A stretch of 64,000 bases of DNA from Ruminococcus sp. (GTDB taxonomy: Bacteria > Bacillota > Clostridia > Oscillospirales > Acutalibacteraceae). The DNA is taken from positions 104,448-168,447 of the forward strand of contig JALELS010000014.1 in NCBI GenBank assembly GCA_022768065.1, in the 5' to 3' direction. The notes beneath the pieces are model-generated. The model did not search any database and had not been told where the DNA came from. It saw only the letters and a list, made by a program, of their open reading frames with translations. Of the stretch, positions 1 to 10,354 are shown piece by piece; the first letter of the stretch is position 1, and the number at the start of each line of letters is the position of its first letter. The translations under genes and the position numbers were made by a program.

Positions 1-1132
1 CGACAAGGATATAAACTTCGTCGGAGACCAAAACTTTTTTTGCTGTCTCTTCCGAGAACGGGATTCCCGAGCCGTCTTTGCACACTTCTATTTCGCCGCC
101 CGCCGAGCTGAATTTCACATCGACCTTATGAACGTCAATATCCGCTCCGCTGTAACCGAGTGCGCAGAGAATTCTGCCCCAGTTTGCGTCCGCTCCGAAC
201 ATAGCCGCCTTAACAAGAGACGAGCATATAACCGATTTTGCGCATATTTTTGCCGTCTTTTGGTCTGCGGCACCCGAAACTATACATTCGACAAGCTTTG
301 TTGCGCCCTCGCCGTCTTTTGCCATAAGCTTTACGAGTTTTTCGCAAATTGCCGCAAGCGCACAAGTAAAGGCTTTGTAATCTTCGTTTTCAGAGGTTAT
401 TCTCTCGTTGCCGCAAAGCCCCGACGCCAAAACAGCCACGGTATCGTTGGTTGATGTGTCGCCGTCTACGGAGAGCATATTAAAGCTATCCTTTACAACT
501 TCGAGAAGTGATTTTTTAAGCATTTCCGCCGAAATGTCTGCATCCGTTGTGATAAATGCGAGCATCGTTGCCATATTCGGGTGAATCATACCGCTGCCCT
601 TGGAAACAGCGCCTATACGGCATTTTTTACCGCCGAGAGAAAACTCGCAGGCAAATTCTTTTTTTACGGTGTCCGTGGTCATTATCGCATTTGCCGCAGA
701 ATCCGAGCCGTCCTTATTAAGGCCGGAAACGAGCTTCGGCATACCGTTTTTGATGGGCTCAAGGTCTATAGGCTGACCTATAACTCCGGTAGAGGCTACC
801 ACAATGTCGCTTTTTGAAATGCCGAGTGCGTCTGCGGTTATTTTGCACATTTCCTCCGCTTTTTCAACTCCGTCGGCATTGCAGGTATTGGCTATACCGC
901 TGTTGCAGACAATTGCACGCGCCTTACCGTCGCTTATATTTTCGCGTGTGACCGTTATGGGCGCTCCGCATACAAGGTTTTGTGTATAAACAGCCGCCGC
1001 GTCACATTCCTTTTCGCAGAAAATAAGCGCGAGGTCCTTTTTCTCCTTATTTTTACGGATTCCGCAATGAATTCCGTTTGCGGTAAATCCTTTCGGTGCG
1101 GCAACACCGCCGCCGATAAAACTTAATTCCAT
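1..1132 (-). CDS. argJ: ArgJ bifunctional glutamate N-acetyltransferase/ornithine acetyltransferase (3' end beyond window edge)
   Basis: My translation of the reverse strand from ATG at 1132: MELSFIGGGVAAPKGFTANGIHCGIRKNKEKKDLALIF...ASTGVIGQPIDLEPI...GSGMIHPNMATMLAFITTDA...SVDGDTSTNDT; runs off the left edge, which is why it is absent from the ORF track. Confidence 0.95.
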   Translation of the reverse strand, partial: MELSFIGGGVAAPKGFTANGIHCGIRKNKEKKDLALIFCEKECDAAAVYTQNLVCGAPITVTRENISDGKARAIVCNSGIANTCNADGVEKAEEMCKITADALGISKSDIVVASTGVIGQPIDLEPIKNGMPKLVSGLNKDGSDSAANAIMTTDTVKKEFACEFSLGGKKCRIGAVSKGSGMIHPNMATMLAFITTDADISAEMLKKSLLEVVKDSFNMLSVDGDTSTNDTVAVLASGLCGNERITSENEDYKAFTCALAAICEKLVKLMAKDGEGATKLVECIVSGAADQKTAKICAKSVICSSLVKAAMFGADANWGRILCALGYSGADIDVHKVDVKFSSAGGEIEVCKDGSGIPFSEETAKKVLVSDEVYILV

Positions 1133-1160
1133 TACAATTTACCTTTCGTTTTTATGATAA

Positions 1161-2093
1161 TTACAGTTCGAGGCCGTATTCCGGCGGCAAACCCATAACA
1201 AGATTCATACATTCAAGAGCCGCTCCGGACGCGCCCTTGCCGAGATTGTCGTAAAGAGCCATAAGAAGAAGTCTGTCGTCATTTCCGGCTACGGTGATAT
1301 CCATACTGTCAAGCTCCGCCTTTGAATTTGACGCGACAAAGCCGCCGTTATCAAAAGACTCTTTATATTTAACTATGTCAGAATTATATTTTGAGCGGTA
1401 AATAGATTTAACGTCATCTGCGGTCTTCCCGTCTTTGAGATCTGTTTTAAACACGGGAACCGTAACGAGCATACCGCTGAAATAATCGCAAACATACGGG
1501 CAAAAGATCGGCGTAACTGACAGACCCGAAATTTTACGCATTTCTTTGAGGTGCTTATGCTCCTGATTTAAAGCGTATTCACGGGGAGCAAAAAGCTCCT
1601 GTGCTTTTTCGTCACTTTCATACATAGCGATACCTTTTTTGCCGGCTCCGCTGTAACCCGAAACGGCGTGACAGATAAATCCATGATCGGGTGAAATAAT
1701 ACCCTCGTCCAAAAGAGGCTTTACAAGCGCTATAAATCCGCTCGCATAACAGCCCGGCGACGCTATACGCTTTGAAGAAGCCACGGTTTCAAATCCGTCT
1801 TTGAAAATTTCGGGGAAGCCGTAAGCCCACCCCTCGCTTGTACGGTGAGCGGTTGAGGTATCTATAATAACCGTGTTGTCATTTGTAACAAGCTCTGCCG
1901 CCTCGGTTGCCGCGGCGTCCGGAAGACAGAGAAAAGCTATATCGGCACTGTTGAGAGCTTCTTTTCTCGAATCCACGTCCTTGCGAAGTTCCTCGGGAAG
2001 AGTTAAAAGCTCAATATCGTCTCTTTTTTTCAGGCGGTCGAATATTTTAAGACCCGTAGTACCCTGACTGCCGTCTATAAATACTTTTTTCAT
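1161..2093 (-). CDS. argC: N-acetyl-gamma-glutamyl-phosphate reductase (short, type 2-like form)
   Basis: MKKVFIDGSQGTTGLKIFDRL...ASPGCYASGFIALVKPL...AVSGYSGAGKKG; next to argJ. Confidence 0.93.
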   Translation of the reverse strand: MKKVFIDGSQGTTGLKIFDRLKKRDDIELLTLPEELRKDVDSRKEALNSADIAFLCLPDAAATEAAELVTNDNTVIIDTSTAHRTSEGWAYGFPEIFKDGFETVASSKRIASPGCYASGFIALVKPLLDEGIISPDHGFICHAVSGYSGAGKKGIAMYESDEKAQELFAPREYALNQEHKHLKEMRKISGLSVTPIFCPYVCDYFSGMLVTVPVFKTDLKDGKTADDVKSIYRSKYNSDIVKYKESFDNGGFVASNSKAELDSMDITVAGNDDRLLLMALYDNLGKGASGAALECMNLVMGLPPEYGLEL

Positions 2094-2249
2094 AATCACC
2101 ATAGCCTTTCAAGCAACAAACAGTTCATTAAAAATCACCCTATATTCTATGGAGCCTTAACAGGCGCAACCGGTGATTTCCGCCGTCTCAAAATTATGCC
2201 GCAGGCAAATTTTGAGGGCAATATAATTTAAAAAGTGTAACTTTTCACA

Positions 2250-3632
2250 CTATTTGTCTTGTTCTTTCAATATTTTTTCTATTCTCTTTGCCTCTTTCAG
2301 CACGTTCTGCGGTGCCGGTCCGCCGAGTGAAGTCCTGCCGTTTACACACTTGTCGAGATTTATGGCGTCATAAACGCCGTCATCAAACAAATCGCATATC
2401 TTTTTGTACTCTTCAAGAGGCAATGTCTCAAGCGTAAGACCCTTTTTAATGCAGAGAGCCACTATTTCACCTGTGGCCTTATATGCGTCACGGAACGGCA
2501 ATCCCTTGCCGACGAGATAATCGGCACAGTCGGTAGCGTTGATAAATCCGCCTGCCGCGGCTTTACGCATATTTTCGGGAAGAGCCGTCATTGTGTCAAG
2601 CATTGGGATAAATGTGGTAAGGCAGATTTTAACGGTGTCAAAGGCGTCAAATATGGCTTCCTTATCCTCCTGCATATCCTTGTTATAAGCGAGCGGCAAG
2701 CCTTTCATCATTGTCAGAAGCGTCATAAGATCGCCGAAAACACGACCGGTTTTGCCGCGGATAAGCTCGGTTATGTCTGGATTTTTCTTTTGCGGCATTA
2801 TTGACGAGCCGGTTGAAAAAGCGTCGTCAAGCTCAACGAATTTGAACTCCCACGAGCACCAGAGGATTATCTCCTCGGAAAAACGCGAAAGATGAACCAT
2901 AAGTATTGACAAAGCGGAGGCAAGCTCCATACAAAAGTCCCTGTCCGATACGCCGTCAAGCGAATTGAGCATAGGTCCCGTAAAACCGAGCGCCTCGGCT
3001 GTCATTTCACGGTCGGTATTATATGTTGTTCCGGCAAGCGCACATGAGCCGAGCGGGCAGTAATTCATTCTTCTCTGCGCGTCGGCAATACGTTCGCGGT
3101 CGCGCAGAAGCATTTCGGCATACGCCAAAAGATGATGCCCGAATGTTATGGGCTGGGCGCGCTGCATATGAGTGTAGCCGGGCATAACGGCGTCTGCATA
3201 CTTTTCAGCCTTTTCGCAGAGTACCCTTATAAGATCGGTGACAAGCGAATAAACGCTGTCGCACTCGCGGCGCAAATACAGCCTTACGTCAAGAGCTACC
3301 TGGTCGTTTCTGCTGCGAGCGGTATGAAGTCTTTTACCTGCCGAGCCTACGCGCTTTGTGAGTTCGCCCTCAACAAAGGTATGTATATCCTCTGCATTCG
3401 GGTCTATTTCCAACGTGCCGTTTTCGATTTCCGCCTTAATAGCTTTTAATCCGTCAACAATTTTTGAAAGGTCTTCCGCCGATATGATATTTTGCGCGCA
3501 AAGCATAGTCGCGTGTGCAATACTGCCGTCTATATCGTCCTTATACATTCTGCTGTCAAACGCTATTGACGAATTAAAATCGTTGGTTTTTGGGTCTAAA
3601 GCCTTTTGAAATCTACCCTGCCAAAGCTGCAT
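2250..3632 (-). CDS. argH: Argininosuccinate lyase
   Basis: MQLWQGRFQKALDPKTNDFNSSI...GSSIMPQKKNPDITELIRGKTGRVFG fumarase/lyase signature. Confidence 0.97.
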   Translation of the reverse strand: MQLWQGRFQKALDPKTNDFNSSIAFDSRMYKDDIDGSIAHATMLCAQNIISAEDLSKIVDGLKAIKAEIENGTLEIDPNAEDIHTFVEGELTKRVGSAGKRLHTARSRNDQVALDVRLYLRRECDSVYSLVTDLIRVLCEKAEKYADAVMPGYTHMQRAQPITFGHHLLAYAEMLLRDRERIADAQRRMNYCPLGSCALAGTTYNTDREMTAEALGFTGPMLNSLDGVSDRDFCMELASALSILMVHLSRFSEEIILWCSWEFKFVELDDAFSTGSSIMPQKKNPDITELIRGKTGRVFGDLMTLLTMMKGLPLAYNKDMQEDKEAIFDAFDTVKICLTTFIPMLDTMTALPENMRKAAAGGFINATDCADYLVGKGLPFRDAYKATGEIVALCIKKGLTLETLPLEEYKKICDLFDDGVYDAINLDKCVNGRTSLGGPAPQNVLKEAKRIEKILKEQDK

Positions 3633-3740
3633 TTTTCTACTCCTATCAAATACCACACAGCGACAAGAGACATAAATATCTCTTGTCGCACGGGGTAGTG
3701 CTAAGCACTGTTGTTTATTTTTTCAAGCGGTTTACAATGA

Positions 3741-4979
3741 TTATTTGTTATCTCTCTTTGCGTCAAGTAACGCTTTTACCTTTGTGGGAAGCCCGAAGAG
3801 GTTGATAAATCCGGTAGCGTCGGTCTGATCATATGCGCCGCCGTCGTCGCCGAACGATGCAACATTTTCATCATAGAGAGTGTACGGTGAAGTTATGCCT
3901 GCGTTTATAACGTTGCCCTTATAGAGCTTAAGCTTAACGTCGCCGGTTACGGTCTGCTGAGTGTTGTCAACAAAAGCCGCAAGAGCTTCGCGAAGAGGTG
4001 AGAACCATTTGCCGTTGTATACGAGCTCGCCGTACTTCTGGGCAACAAGCTTTTTATAGTGAGATGTGTCGCGGTCAAGGGTTATCATTTCAAGAAGTTC
4101 ATGAGCCTTATAGAGGATTGTTCCGCCGGGAGTCTCATAAACGCCGCGTGATTTCATACCGACAAGACGGTTCTCGACTATGTCAAGAAGTCCTATACCG
4201 TTTGCACCGCCGAGAGCGTTGAGCTTTTCAACAAGGGAAACAGCGTCAAGTTCTTCGCCGTCAACCGCTGTGGGAACGCCCTTTTCAAAATGGATTGTAA
4301 CATATGTAGGCTCATCGGGAGCTTTTTCGGGAGAAACTCCGAGCTCAAGGAAGCCGTCTTTATTATACTGCGGCTCGTTTGCCGGATTTTCAAGGTCAAG
4401 TCCCTCATGAGAGAGATGCCATACGTTTTTATCTTTTGAGTAATTGGTTTCACGGTTGATTTTAAGCGGAATCTGATGAGCCTCGGCGTAGTCTATTTCT
4501 TCATCACGTGATTTGATGTCCCATTCACGCCAGGGAGCTATAATCTCCATCTCGGGAGCGAGCGCTTTAAGAGCAAGCTCAAAACGAACCTGATCGTTGC
4601 CTTTACCCGTGCAGCCGTGGCAAATAGCGTCAGCGCCCTCTTTTTTGGCTATATCGGCAAGGCCCTTTGCGATGCAGGGACGAGCATGCGATGTGCCGAG
4701 AAGATACTCTTCATACTCGGCGCCAGCTTTAAGGCAAGGCCAGATATAGTTTTCGATATAATCCTTTTTAAGGTCGAGAACATAGAGCTTTGAAGCGCCT
4801 GTCTTGAGAGCTTTCTCTTCGAGGCCGTCGAGCTCGGTACCCTGACCTACGTCGCCGGAAACCGCTATAACTTCGCAGTTATTGTAATTTTCTTTAAGCC
4901 ACGGAATGATGATTGAAGTATCAAGTCCGCCGGAATAAGCGAGTACGACTTTTTTGATGTCTTTTTTATCCTTTTTCAT
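3741..4979 (-). CDS. argG: Argininosuccinate synthase
   Basis: [25 protein letters not shown]-loop; [13 protein letters not shown]. Confidence 0.97.
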   Translation of the reverse strand: MKKDKKDIKKVVLAYSGGLDTSIIIPWLKENYNNCEVIAVSGDVGQGTELDGLEEKALKTGASKLYVLDLKKDYIENYIWPCLKAGAEYEEYLLGTSHARPCIAKGLADIAKKEGADAICHGCTGKGNDQVRFELALKALAPEMEIIAPWREWDIKSRDEEIDYAEAHQIPLKINRETNYSKDKNVWHLSHEGLDLENPANEPQYNKDGFLELGVSPEKAPDEPTYVTIHFEKGVPTAVDGEELDAVSLVEKLNALGGANGIGLLDIVENRLVGMKSRGVYETPGGTILYKAHELLEMITLDRDTSHYKKLVAQKYGELVYNGKWFSPLREALAAFVDNTQQTVTGDVKLKLYKGNVINAGITSPYTLYDENVASFGDDGGAYDQTDATGFINLFGLPTKVKALLDAKRDNK

Positions 4980-5031
4980 AAATGTTACCTCCGAGCATCG
5001 GCAAAAGCCTTTGATTTTTGATTACGAAGAG

Positions 5032-5059
5032 ATTATACACCAATTACATTTAAAATCAA
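5032..5059 (-). promoter_or_regulatory. Putative sigma-A promoter of argG (TTGATT-N16-TATAAT)
   Basis: Reverse strand TTGATTTTAAATGTAATTGGTGTATAAT. Confidence 0.6.
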
Positions 5060-5067
5060 GTGTTTTT

Positions 5068-5126
5068 TGCATAAATATTCAAGTTTTATGTATATTTGTG
5101 CGATATAACGACATAAATATACATTA
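5068..5126 (-). promoter_or_regulatory. Putative ArgR (ARG box) cluster upstream of argG
   Basis: Reverse strand TTGAATATTTATGCAA, CACAAATATACATAAAA and ATGTATATTTATGTCG resemble the ArgR consensus TGAATwwwwATTCA and lie just upstream of the argG promoter. Confidence 0.5.
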
Positions 5127-5171
5127 TCCGCCCTGTTTTATGCAACATTTAACCCAATTTATGAATTTTTA

Positions 5172-5213
5172 TGCAAAAACTAAAGCCGAGCGAGAAATTT
5201 CGCCCGGCTCAGC
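5172..5213 (-). terminator. Rho-independent terminator after metallophosphoesterase gene
   Basis: Reverse strand GAGCCGGGCGAAATTTCTCGCTCGGC followed by TTTAGTTTTT. Confidence 0.65.
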
Positions 5214-5215
5214 CG

Positions 5216-6433
5216 TTATTTTTGGTTATTTTTAAGCGCCTTTTTCTTCTTGGACTTTTTAACTCCGAGTGTTATAAACGCTGCTGCCAAAACAATTACC
5301 ACCGCACCGGCAGTAAAAGCCGCAACCTTGATATTATGCGTATATTGACCCTCGTAATATCTCGCCTTGTTTGAGCTTTTATCGCCGACAAGGTCCTTAT
5401 AATACATCATATAAGTGCTGTAATCGAGAGTGTTTTCGTCAATATCTATAACGCGTGTACCGTGGAGCGGTCCGTCACCGTAAATATAAAATCCGACGCC
5501 GCTCGTATGCACCATATCGATGCCCTCGTATGTACCCGAAAAGTCATTATTATGGTCATGGCCGAAAAATGCCGCTTTAATATCACCCTGCTGTTTCCAA
5601 GCGTCAAATTCGCCGCCGTTTACCTTTGCGGGGCACGGTCCCTCGTCAAGGTGACCGCTTGCAATGTCCGTATTGAGCACATAATATTTGCCGTCTTTTT
5701 GCACGGCGCCGTCGGTACCCTTCGGGACTTCCTTTAAAAGCTCATATATTTCGGGAACGGGTATATGCTGGAAAAGGAGCGACGGCATGGGCACTCCGCC
5801 GTTTTCAGCCTTTAAGGCGTCACTCGTTTTTTTGTACCAATCAAGCTGATCCTCTTCGACGTGAGCATAACCGCCGTTTTCTTTATCATATGTACCGGAA
5901 TCTATAAACCAAAGATTAAAGACGTTCTTTGTACCGTCCGAGCTTTTTATAGGAAGATTGTAGTTACCGCACCCGGTCATATCTTCACCTGCCGAAGCGA
6001 GGCAACCGGGCAAAGACTTATAGACATCCATCTGAAATTCTTTAGAAACTTTACCCTCGTCATCGTGATTCCCGTATACTATGGCAAAAGGGATATTCCG
6101 CGATGTAACAGGCTCCATAATCTGCCTGATTGCCTTTTCAACGCGCTTTTTGCTCTTATAGAGCACGGGCGACGGTCCGTGGATATTATCGCCGGTAAAC
6201 ACGATAAGGTCGGGATTTGCTTCTTCAATAGAAGCGTTCATAAGTTCAATTGTCTCTTCACACGGATTTACAACATCCTGCGGATCGGCAATTATAAGTA
6301 TACGAAATTTTCCGTCTTTGAATTTAAGCGTAGTGTCATCCCCCGTTTCGGCAAAACTCTGAATTGCAAAGCACGGCGAAATCACCGAAAAGCAAAGAAT
6401 TACCGATAAAATAATGTTTAATACCTTTTTCAT
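5216..6433 (-). CDS. Secreted, C-terminally membrane-anchored calcineurin-like metallophosphoesterase
   Basis: Signal peptide MKKVLNIILSVILCFSVISPCFA; IADPQD...FTGDNIH...YGNHDD...FGHDHNND motifs; C-terminal TM plus KKSKKKK. Confidence 0.85.
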   Translation of the reverse strand: MKKVLNIILSVILCFSVISPCFAIQSFAETGDDTTLKFKDGKFRILIIADPQDVVNPCEETIELMNASIEEANPDLIVFTGDNIHGPSPVLYKSKKRVEKAIRQIMEPVTSRNIPFAIVYGNHDDEGKVSKEFQMDVYKSLPGCLASAGEDMTGCGNYNLPIKSSDGTKNVFNLWFIDSGTYDKENGGYAHVEEDQLDWYKKTSDALKAENGGVPMPSLLFQHIPVPEIYELLKEVPKGTDGAVQKDGKYYVLNTDIASGHLDEGPCPAKVNGGEFDAWKQQGDIKAAFFGHDHNNDFSGTYEGIDMVHTSGVGFYIYGDGPLHGTRVIDIDENTLDYSTYMMYYKDLVGDKSSNKARYYEGQYTHNIKVAAFTAGAVVIVLAAAFITLGVKKSKKKKALKNNQK

Positions 6434-6700
6434 ATTTTCCTCCCAATGCCTGTACCATCTTTGATACATTCTCCTGCAAAAACAAATAACGCCGCCGCAG
6501 AAATTATTACGGCAAAACAGTATATAAAATAATATGCCGTTTTGAACAATAAAATCAGCGAAGGCTTTTAATTTTTGTCTAACTATTCTAACATTGAGAG
6601 AATTTTAATTCAACAGAAAAAGTTCACAATAAAGCGGTACTTTTTTCGACAGATTGAGCACCGAAAAGCGCGCCCCCGTCTTAATACCGTTATTGTACAC

Positions 6701-7438
6701 TTAAGTTTCGCCTTTTTTCAGAGATTTTATATACTCTGTATCCTTTTTTGAAAGTTTAGCCGACGAGAGAAGTTCGGGGCGCTTCAAAAGCGTTGTTTCA
6801 AGCGCTTTTTCGTGACGCCACTTATCAATATTTGCGTGGTGCCCCGATAAAAGTATATCGGGAACCTTTACCCCGTGCCATTCATACGGTCTTGTATACT
6901 GCGGATATTCCAAAAGTCCGTTGTAATGACTTTCAAGCTCCTTTGCCTCGTCATTCGGCAGGACGTTATCAATCATACGCGAAATACTGTCGGCAAGTAC
7001 AAGTGCAGGCAGTTCACCGCCGGTCAGAACATAATCGCCTATTGAAATCTCTTCATCGACTATCTCGTCGAGGATTCTCTGATCCACACCCTCATAATGA
7101 CCGCAAAGCAGCACAATATGGTCTGTAAGGGCGAGTTCCTTTACTCTCTGCTGAGTCAAAGTTTTGCCCTGCGGCGACATATATATGAGATGCGGCTTTT
7201 TTTCTTCGTCGCCGTAAAGGCTCTTATAGCAGTCATATATGGGCTGAGGGCCCATCAGCATACCCATTCCGCCGCCGTACGGCGCGTCATCTACGCGGTT
7301 GTGTTTATCAAGTGTAAAGTCCCTTATGTTTACACAGTTTATCTCTACATATCCGTTTTTTCGTGCTCTGCCTATAATACTTTCGGACAGCACCGACTCG
7401 CACATTTCGGGGAAAAGCGTCATTATATCTATTTTCAT
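6701..7438 (-). CDS. trmD: tRNA (guanine37-N1)-methyltransferase
   Basis: MKIDIMTLFPEMCESVLSESIIGRA...YEGVDQRILDEIVDEEISIGDYVLTGGELPA. Confidence 0.96.
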   Translation of the reverse strand: MKIDIMTLFPEMCESVLSESIIGRARKNGYVEINCVNIRDFTLDKHNRVDDAPYGGGMGMLMGPQPIYDCYKSLYGDEEKKPHLIYMSPQGKTLTQQRVKELALTDHIVLLCGHYEGVDQRILDEIVDEEISIGDYVLTGGELPALVLADSISRMIDNVLPNDEAKELESHYNGLLEYPQYTRPYEWHGVKVPDILLSGHHANIDKWRHEKALETTLLKRPELLSSAKLSKKDTEYIKSLKKGET

Positions 7439-7977
7439 TCTCCGTCCTCCCTTATAACGCACTCGTCCGAGAAAAGCCCCTTGAGCGGACGGAGATACAC
7501 TTTTTCGTTTTCGACATCAAGCTTAACTACCACTAAGGGAATTACGGGAACCAACGTCTCTTTTCCGTTTTTATCTTTTACCGACCAAACGTCGTTTGCA
7601 ACGCCCTTAATAACATCGGTAACGGTTCCGTACAGGATATCGGTATTATCCGCGTCGTACACGGAGCAGCCGATTACGTCCCCAACGAACGCTTTACCGC
7701 TGTCAAGTGAAACATCTTTACGGTCAAAATACAATATTTTGCCGCGATAACGCTCGGCATCCTCAATACTGAGTACACCCTGCAGCTTTAACAGCGCTAT
7801 ATTTTTATGAGGGCGCACGGAAACAACGCCGACCGCCTGCCTGCCGTCGGCATTAAGATACAATGTTTTGATTTTTTTCAGGAAGTCTGCGCCGTCGCAC
7901 CATACGTCAAAGCGCATTTCGCCCCTGACGCCGTGCATACCTACCACTTTGCCTGCCTCAAGAAATTGTTTTAACAT
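7435..7977 (-). CDS. rimM: Ribosome maturation factor RimM
   Basis: EAGKVVGMHGVRGEMRFDV...LIPVIPLVVVKLDVENEKVYLRPLKGL; overlaps trmD. Confidence 0.92.
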   Translation of the reverse strand: MLKQFLEAGKVVGMHGVRGEMRFDVWCDGADFLKKIKTLYLNADGRQAVGVVSVRPHKNIALLKLQGVLSIEDAERYRGKILYFDRKDVSLDSGKAFVGDVIGCSVYDADNTDILYGTVTDVIKGVANDVWSVKDKNGKETLVPVIPLVVVKLDVENEKVYLRPLKGLFSDECVIREDGE

Positions 7978-8055
7978 AAATTCACCGATTACCGTTTTAA
8001 AACGGCACTAAATAAAATGAGTACAAGAGGAAACTCCCCCTGTACTCGTTTACTG

Positions 8056-8289
8056 TCAGTCGATCTCAACCTGAACTCTTGTGCCGTCTTTTGTGGCGCG
8101 AGCCTTAACAACGGTTCTGATAGCCTTGGCTATTCTGCCCTGCTTGCCTATAACTCTGCCCATATCATTTTCGGCAACGTGAAGGTGATATACCGTAACG
8201 CCTCTGTCATCAGGCTCATCTGCCGTAACGGAAACCGAAGCCGGATCATCAACGAGTCCCTTAGCGATCTGTTCGAGAAGTTCTTTCAA
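8056..8289 (-). CDS. khpA: KH-domain RNA-binding protein KhpA (YlqC)
   Basis: MKELLEQIAKGLVDDPASV...ENDMGRVIGKQGRIAKAIRTVVKA; GxxG KH motif, between rimM and rpsP. Confidence 0.9.
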   Translation of the reverse strand: MKELLEQIAKGLVDDPASVSVTADEPDDRGVTVYHLHVAENDMGRVIGKQGRIAKAIRTVVKARATKDGTRVQVEID

Positions 8290-8304
8290 CTAAAAGACCT
8301 CCTA

Positions 8305-8550
8305 TTATTTAATGATTCCGCTCTGCTTTAATACAGATTTAGCGGTCTCTGTGGGCTGAGCGCCGTTTTTGAGCCACTGCTCTGCCTTTTCAGCGTCAAT
8401 CTTGATCTCTGCCGGAGACTTCATAGGATCAAAAGTACCTATCTCTTCGATAAATCTGCCGTCACGCGGAGCTCTTGAATCTGCAACAACTACACGATAG
8501 AAAGGAGCCTTTTTAGCGCCTACACGACGAAGTCTGATTTTTACTGCCAT
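8305..8550 (-). CDS. rpsP: 30S ribosomal protein S16
   Basis: [38 protein letters not shown]. Confidence 0.97.
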   Translation of the reverse strand: MAVKIRLRRVGAKKAPFYRVVVADSRAPRDGRFIEEIGTFDPMKSPAEIKIDAEKAEQWLKNGAQPTETAKSVLKQSGIIK

Positions 8551-8618
8551 TGTTTTTTCCTCCAAGTATATAATAATTAAATTTATAAACTACACTTATA
8601 AAGTGCGATTAACAAAAA

Positions 8619-9959
8619 TTACATTCCGTATTTGCCGAAGTTGCCCATCTTGCTGAAGCGGCGGCGTGCGGATTTTGAATTGAACTGCTTAAACAGCTTT
8701 TGCATATCGCGGTACTGCTTTAAAAGCTTATTGACATCCTCAACCTGCATACCGCATCCGGCGGCAATTCTGCGCTTACGCGACGGATTTATTATGTCGG
8801 GGTTTGCGCGCTCCTTATATGTCATTGAATAGATTATTGCCTGAACGCGGTCAAACTGACTTTCATCTACGTCCATATCTTTTATCTTACTGCCGACACC
8901 GGGGAGCATACCGAGCAAATCTTTCATAGAGCCCATTTTGCGCACCTGCTGGAGCTGTGACAGAAGATCGTTTAAATCGAACTTGTTTTTTCTGAGCTTT
9001 TTTTCGAGTTCGGCGGCTTTCTTTTCGTCAAGAGCCATTTCGGCTTTTTCGATAAGCGAAAGCATATCGCCCATTCCGAGAATTCGAGAAGCCATACGGT
9101 CGGGGTGGAAACAGTCAAGCTCCGTGAGCTTTTCGCCCATACCGACAAACTTTATGGGTTTGCCCGTAACCGCTCTCGCAGAGAGCGCCGCGCCGCCTCT
9201 TGTATCACCGTCAAGCTTTGTAAGCACCATACCGTCGATACCGAGCGCATCATCAAATGCGCTTGCCACCGTAACGGCGTCCTGACCGGTCATAGCGTCC
9301 ACAACGAGAAGAATCTCGTGGGGGTGAACCTCGGCTTTTATGTTTTTAAGCTCGTTCATCAGCGTTTCGTCTATATGCAGACGACCTGCCGTATCTATAA
9401 AAACGTAGTCATAGCCCTTATCTTTGGCAAGTGAAACTGCGTCTTTTGCAATTTTAACCGGGTCGCCCTGACCCTCTTCAAACACGGGTACTCCCGCCTG
9501 CTCGCCGACTACCTGCAACTGCTTTATAGCTGCGGGACGGTACACGTCGCACGCTACAAGCAGCGGCCTGTGACCTTCGTTTTTGAGCTTTAATGCGATT
9601 TTTGCACAATGGGTCGTTTTACCTGAGCCCTGCAGACCGCACATCATAATTACCGTCGGTCCGTGTGAAGCGTATGCGAGCTTTGAGCCTGTTCCGCCCA
9701 TCAGCTCGGTCAACTCCTCGTTGACAATTTTTATAACCATCTGAGCCGGTGTAAGGCTCTCTAAAACGTGCGAGCCTATTGCGCGCTCGGTAACTTTATT
9801 TGTAAAGTCCTTTGCGACCTTATAGTTAACGTCCGCTTCAAGAAGAGCGAGACGAACTTCACGCATAGCCTCTTTAACGTCGCTCTCGGTAAGGTTGCCT
9901 TTGCTGCGAAGCCTTTTAAAAGCGGCTTCAAGTCTGTCTGATAATCCTTCAAATGCCAT
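8619..9959 (-). CDS. ffh: Signal recognition particle protein Ffh (SRP54)
   Basis: GLQGSGKTTHCAKIA, DTAGRLH, TKLDGDTRGGAALS and C-terminal M domain. Confidence 0.97.
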   Translation of the reverse strand: MAFEGLSDRLEAAFKRLRSKGNLTESDVKEAMREVRLALLEADVNYKVAKDFTNKVTERAIGSHVLESLTPAQMVIKIVNEELTELMGGTGSKLAYASHGPTVIMMCGLQGSGKTTHCAKIALKLKNEGHRPLLVACDVYRPAAIKQLQVVGEQAGVPVFEEGQGDPVKIAKDAVSLAKDKGYDYVFIDTAGRLHIDETLMNELKNIKAEVHPHEILLVVDAMTGQDAVTVASAFDDALGIDGMVLTKLDGDTRGGAALSARAVTGKPIKFVGMGEKLTELDCFHPDRMASRILGMGDMLSLIEKAEMALDEKKAAELEKKLRKNKFDLNDLLSQLQQVRKMGSMKDLLGMLPGVGSKIKDMDVDESQFDRVQAIIYSMTYKERANPDIINPSRKRRIAAGCGMQVEDVNKLLKQYRDMQKLFKQFNSKSARRRFSKMGNFGKYGM

Positions 9960-9975
9960 AAACTTACCTCTGTAA

Positions 9976-10338
9976 TTACTCTATGATAGACAAAGCAAGA
10001 GATTTTATCTTTACCGTAGTGTCGTTTATCTCACGGGAAAGCCCGTGATTTAAGTTATAATCGCTGATTTCCTCGGCACAGCCTATAATATCGTCAAGAG
10101 TGGACTTAATGCCGTTCCATTTTTTAACAAAGCCGAGTCTTGACTCCATCTCGTAGAGCTGACTTTCGGCACGTTTTATCGCATCGCGCACACCCTGACG
10201 GGTTATGCCCTCATTCTCGGCAATTTCGGCAAGAGAAAGATCGTCGTTATAATAAAGATTGATAAAATCACGCTGTTTCGCAGTAAGCATATCGCCGTAG
10301 AAATCAAGCAGAATCGTTATTTCAACATTGTTTGCCAA
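9976..10338 (-). CDS. ylxM: YlxM family helix-turn-helix protein
   Basis: LLDFYGDMLTAKQRDFINLYYNDDLSLAEIAENEGITRQGVRDAIKRAE; adjacent to ffh. Confidence 0.92.
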   Translation of the reverse strand: MANNVEITILLDFYGDMLTAKQRDFINLYYNDDLSLAEIAENEGITRQGVRDAIKRAESQLYEMESRLGFVKKWNGIKSTLDDIIGCAEEISDYNLNHGLSREINDTTVKIKSLALSIIE

Positions 10339-10354
10339 AACTACCTCTCCTTTA

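Noticed and set aside
4193-4453. 86-aa minus-strand ORF inside argG in another frame
   Set aside because: Internal out-of-frame ORF; argG frame is intact and strongly conserved
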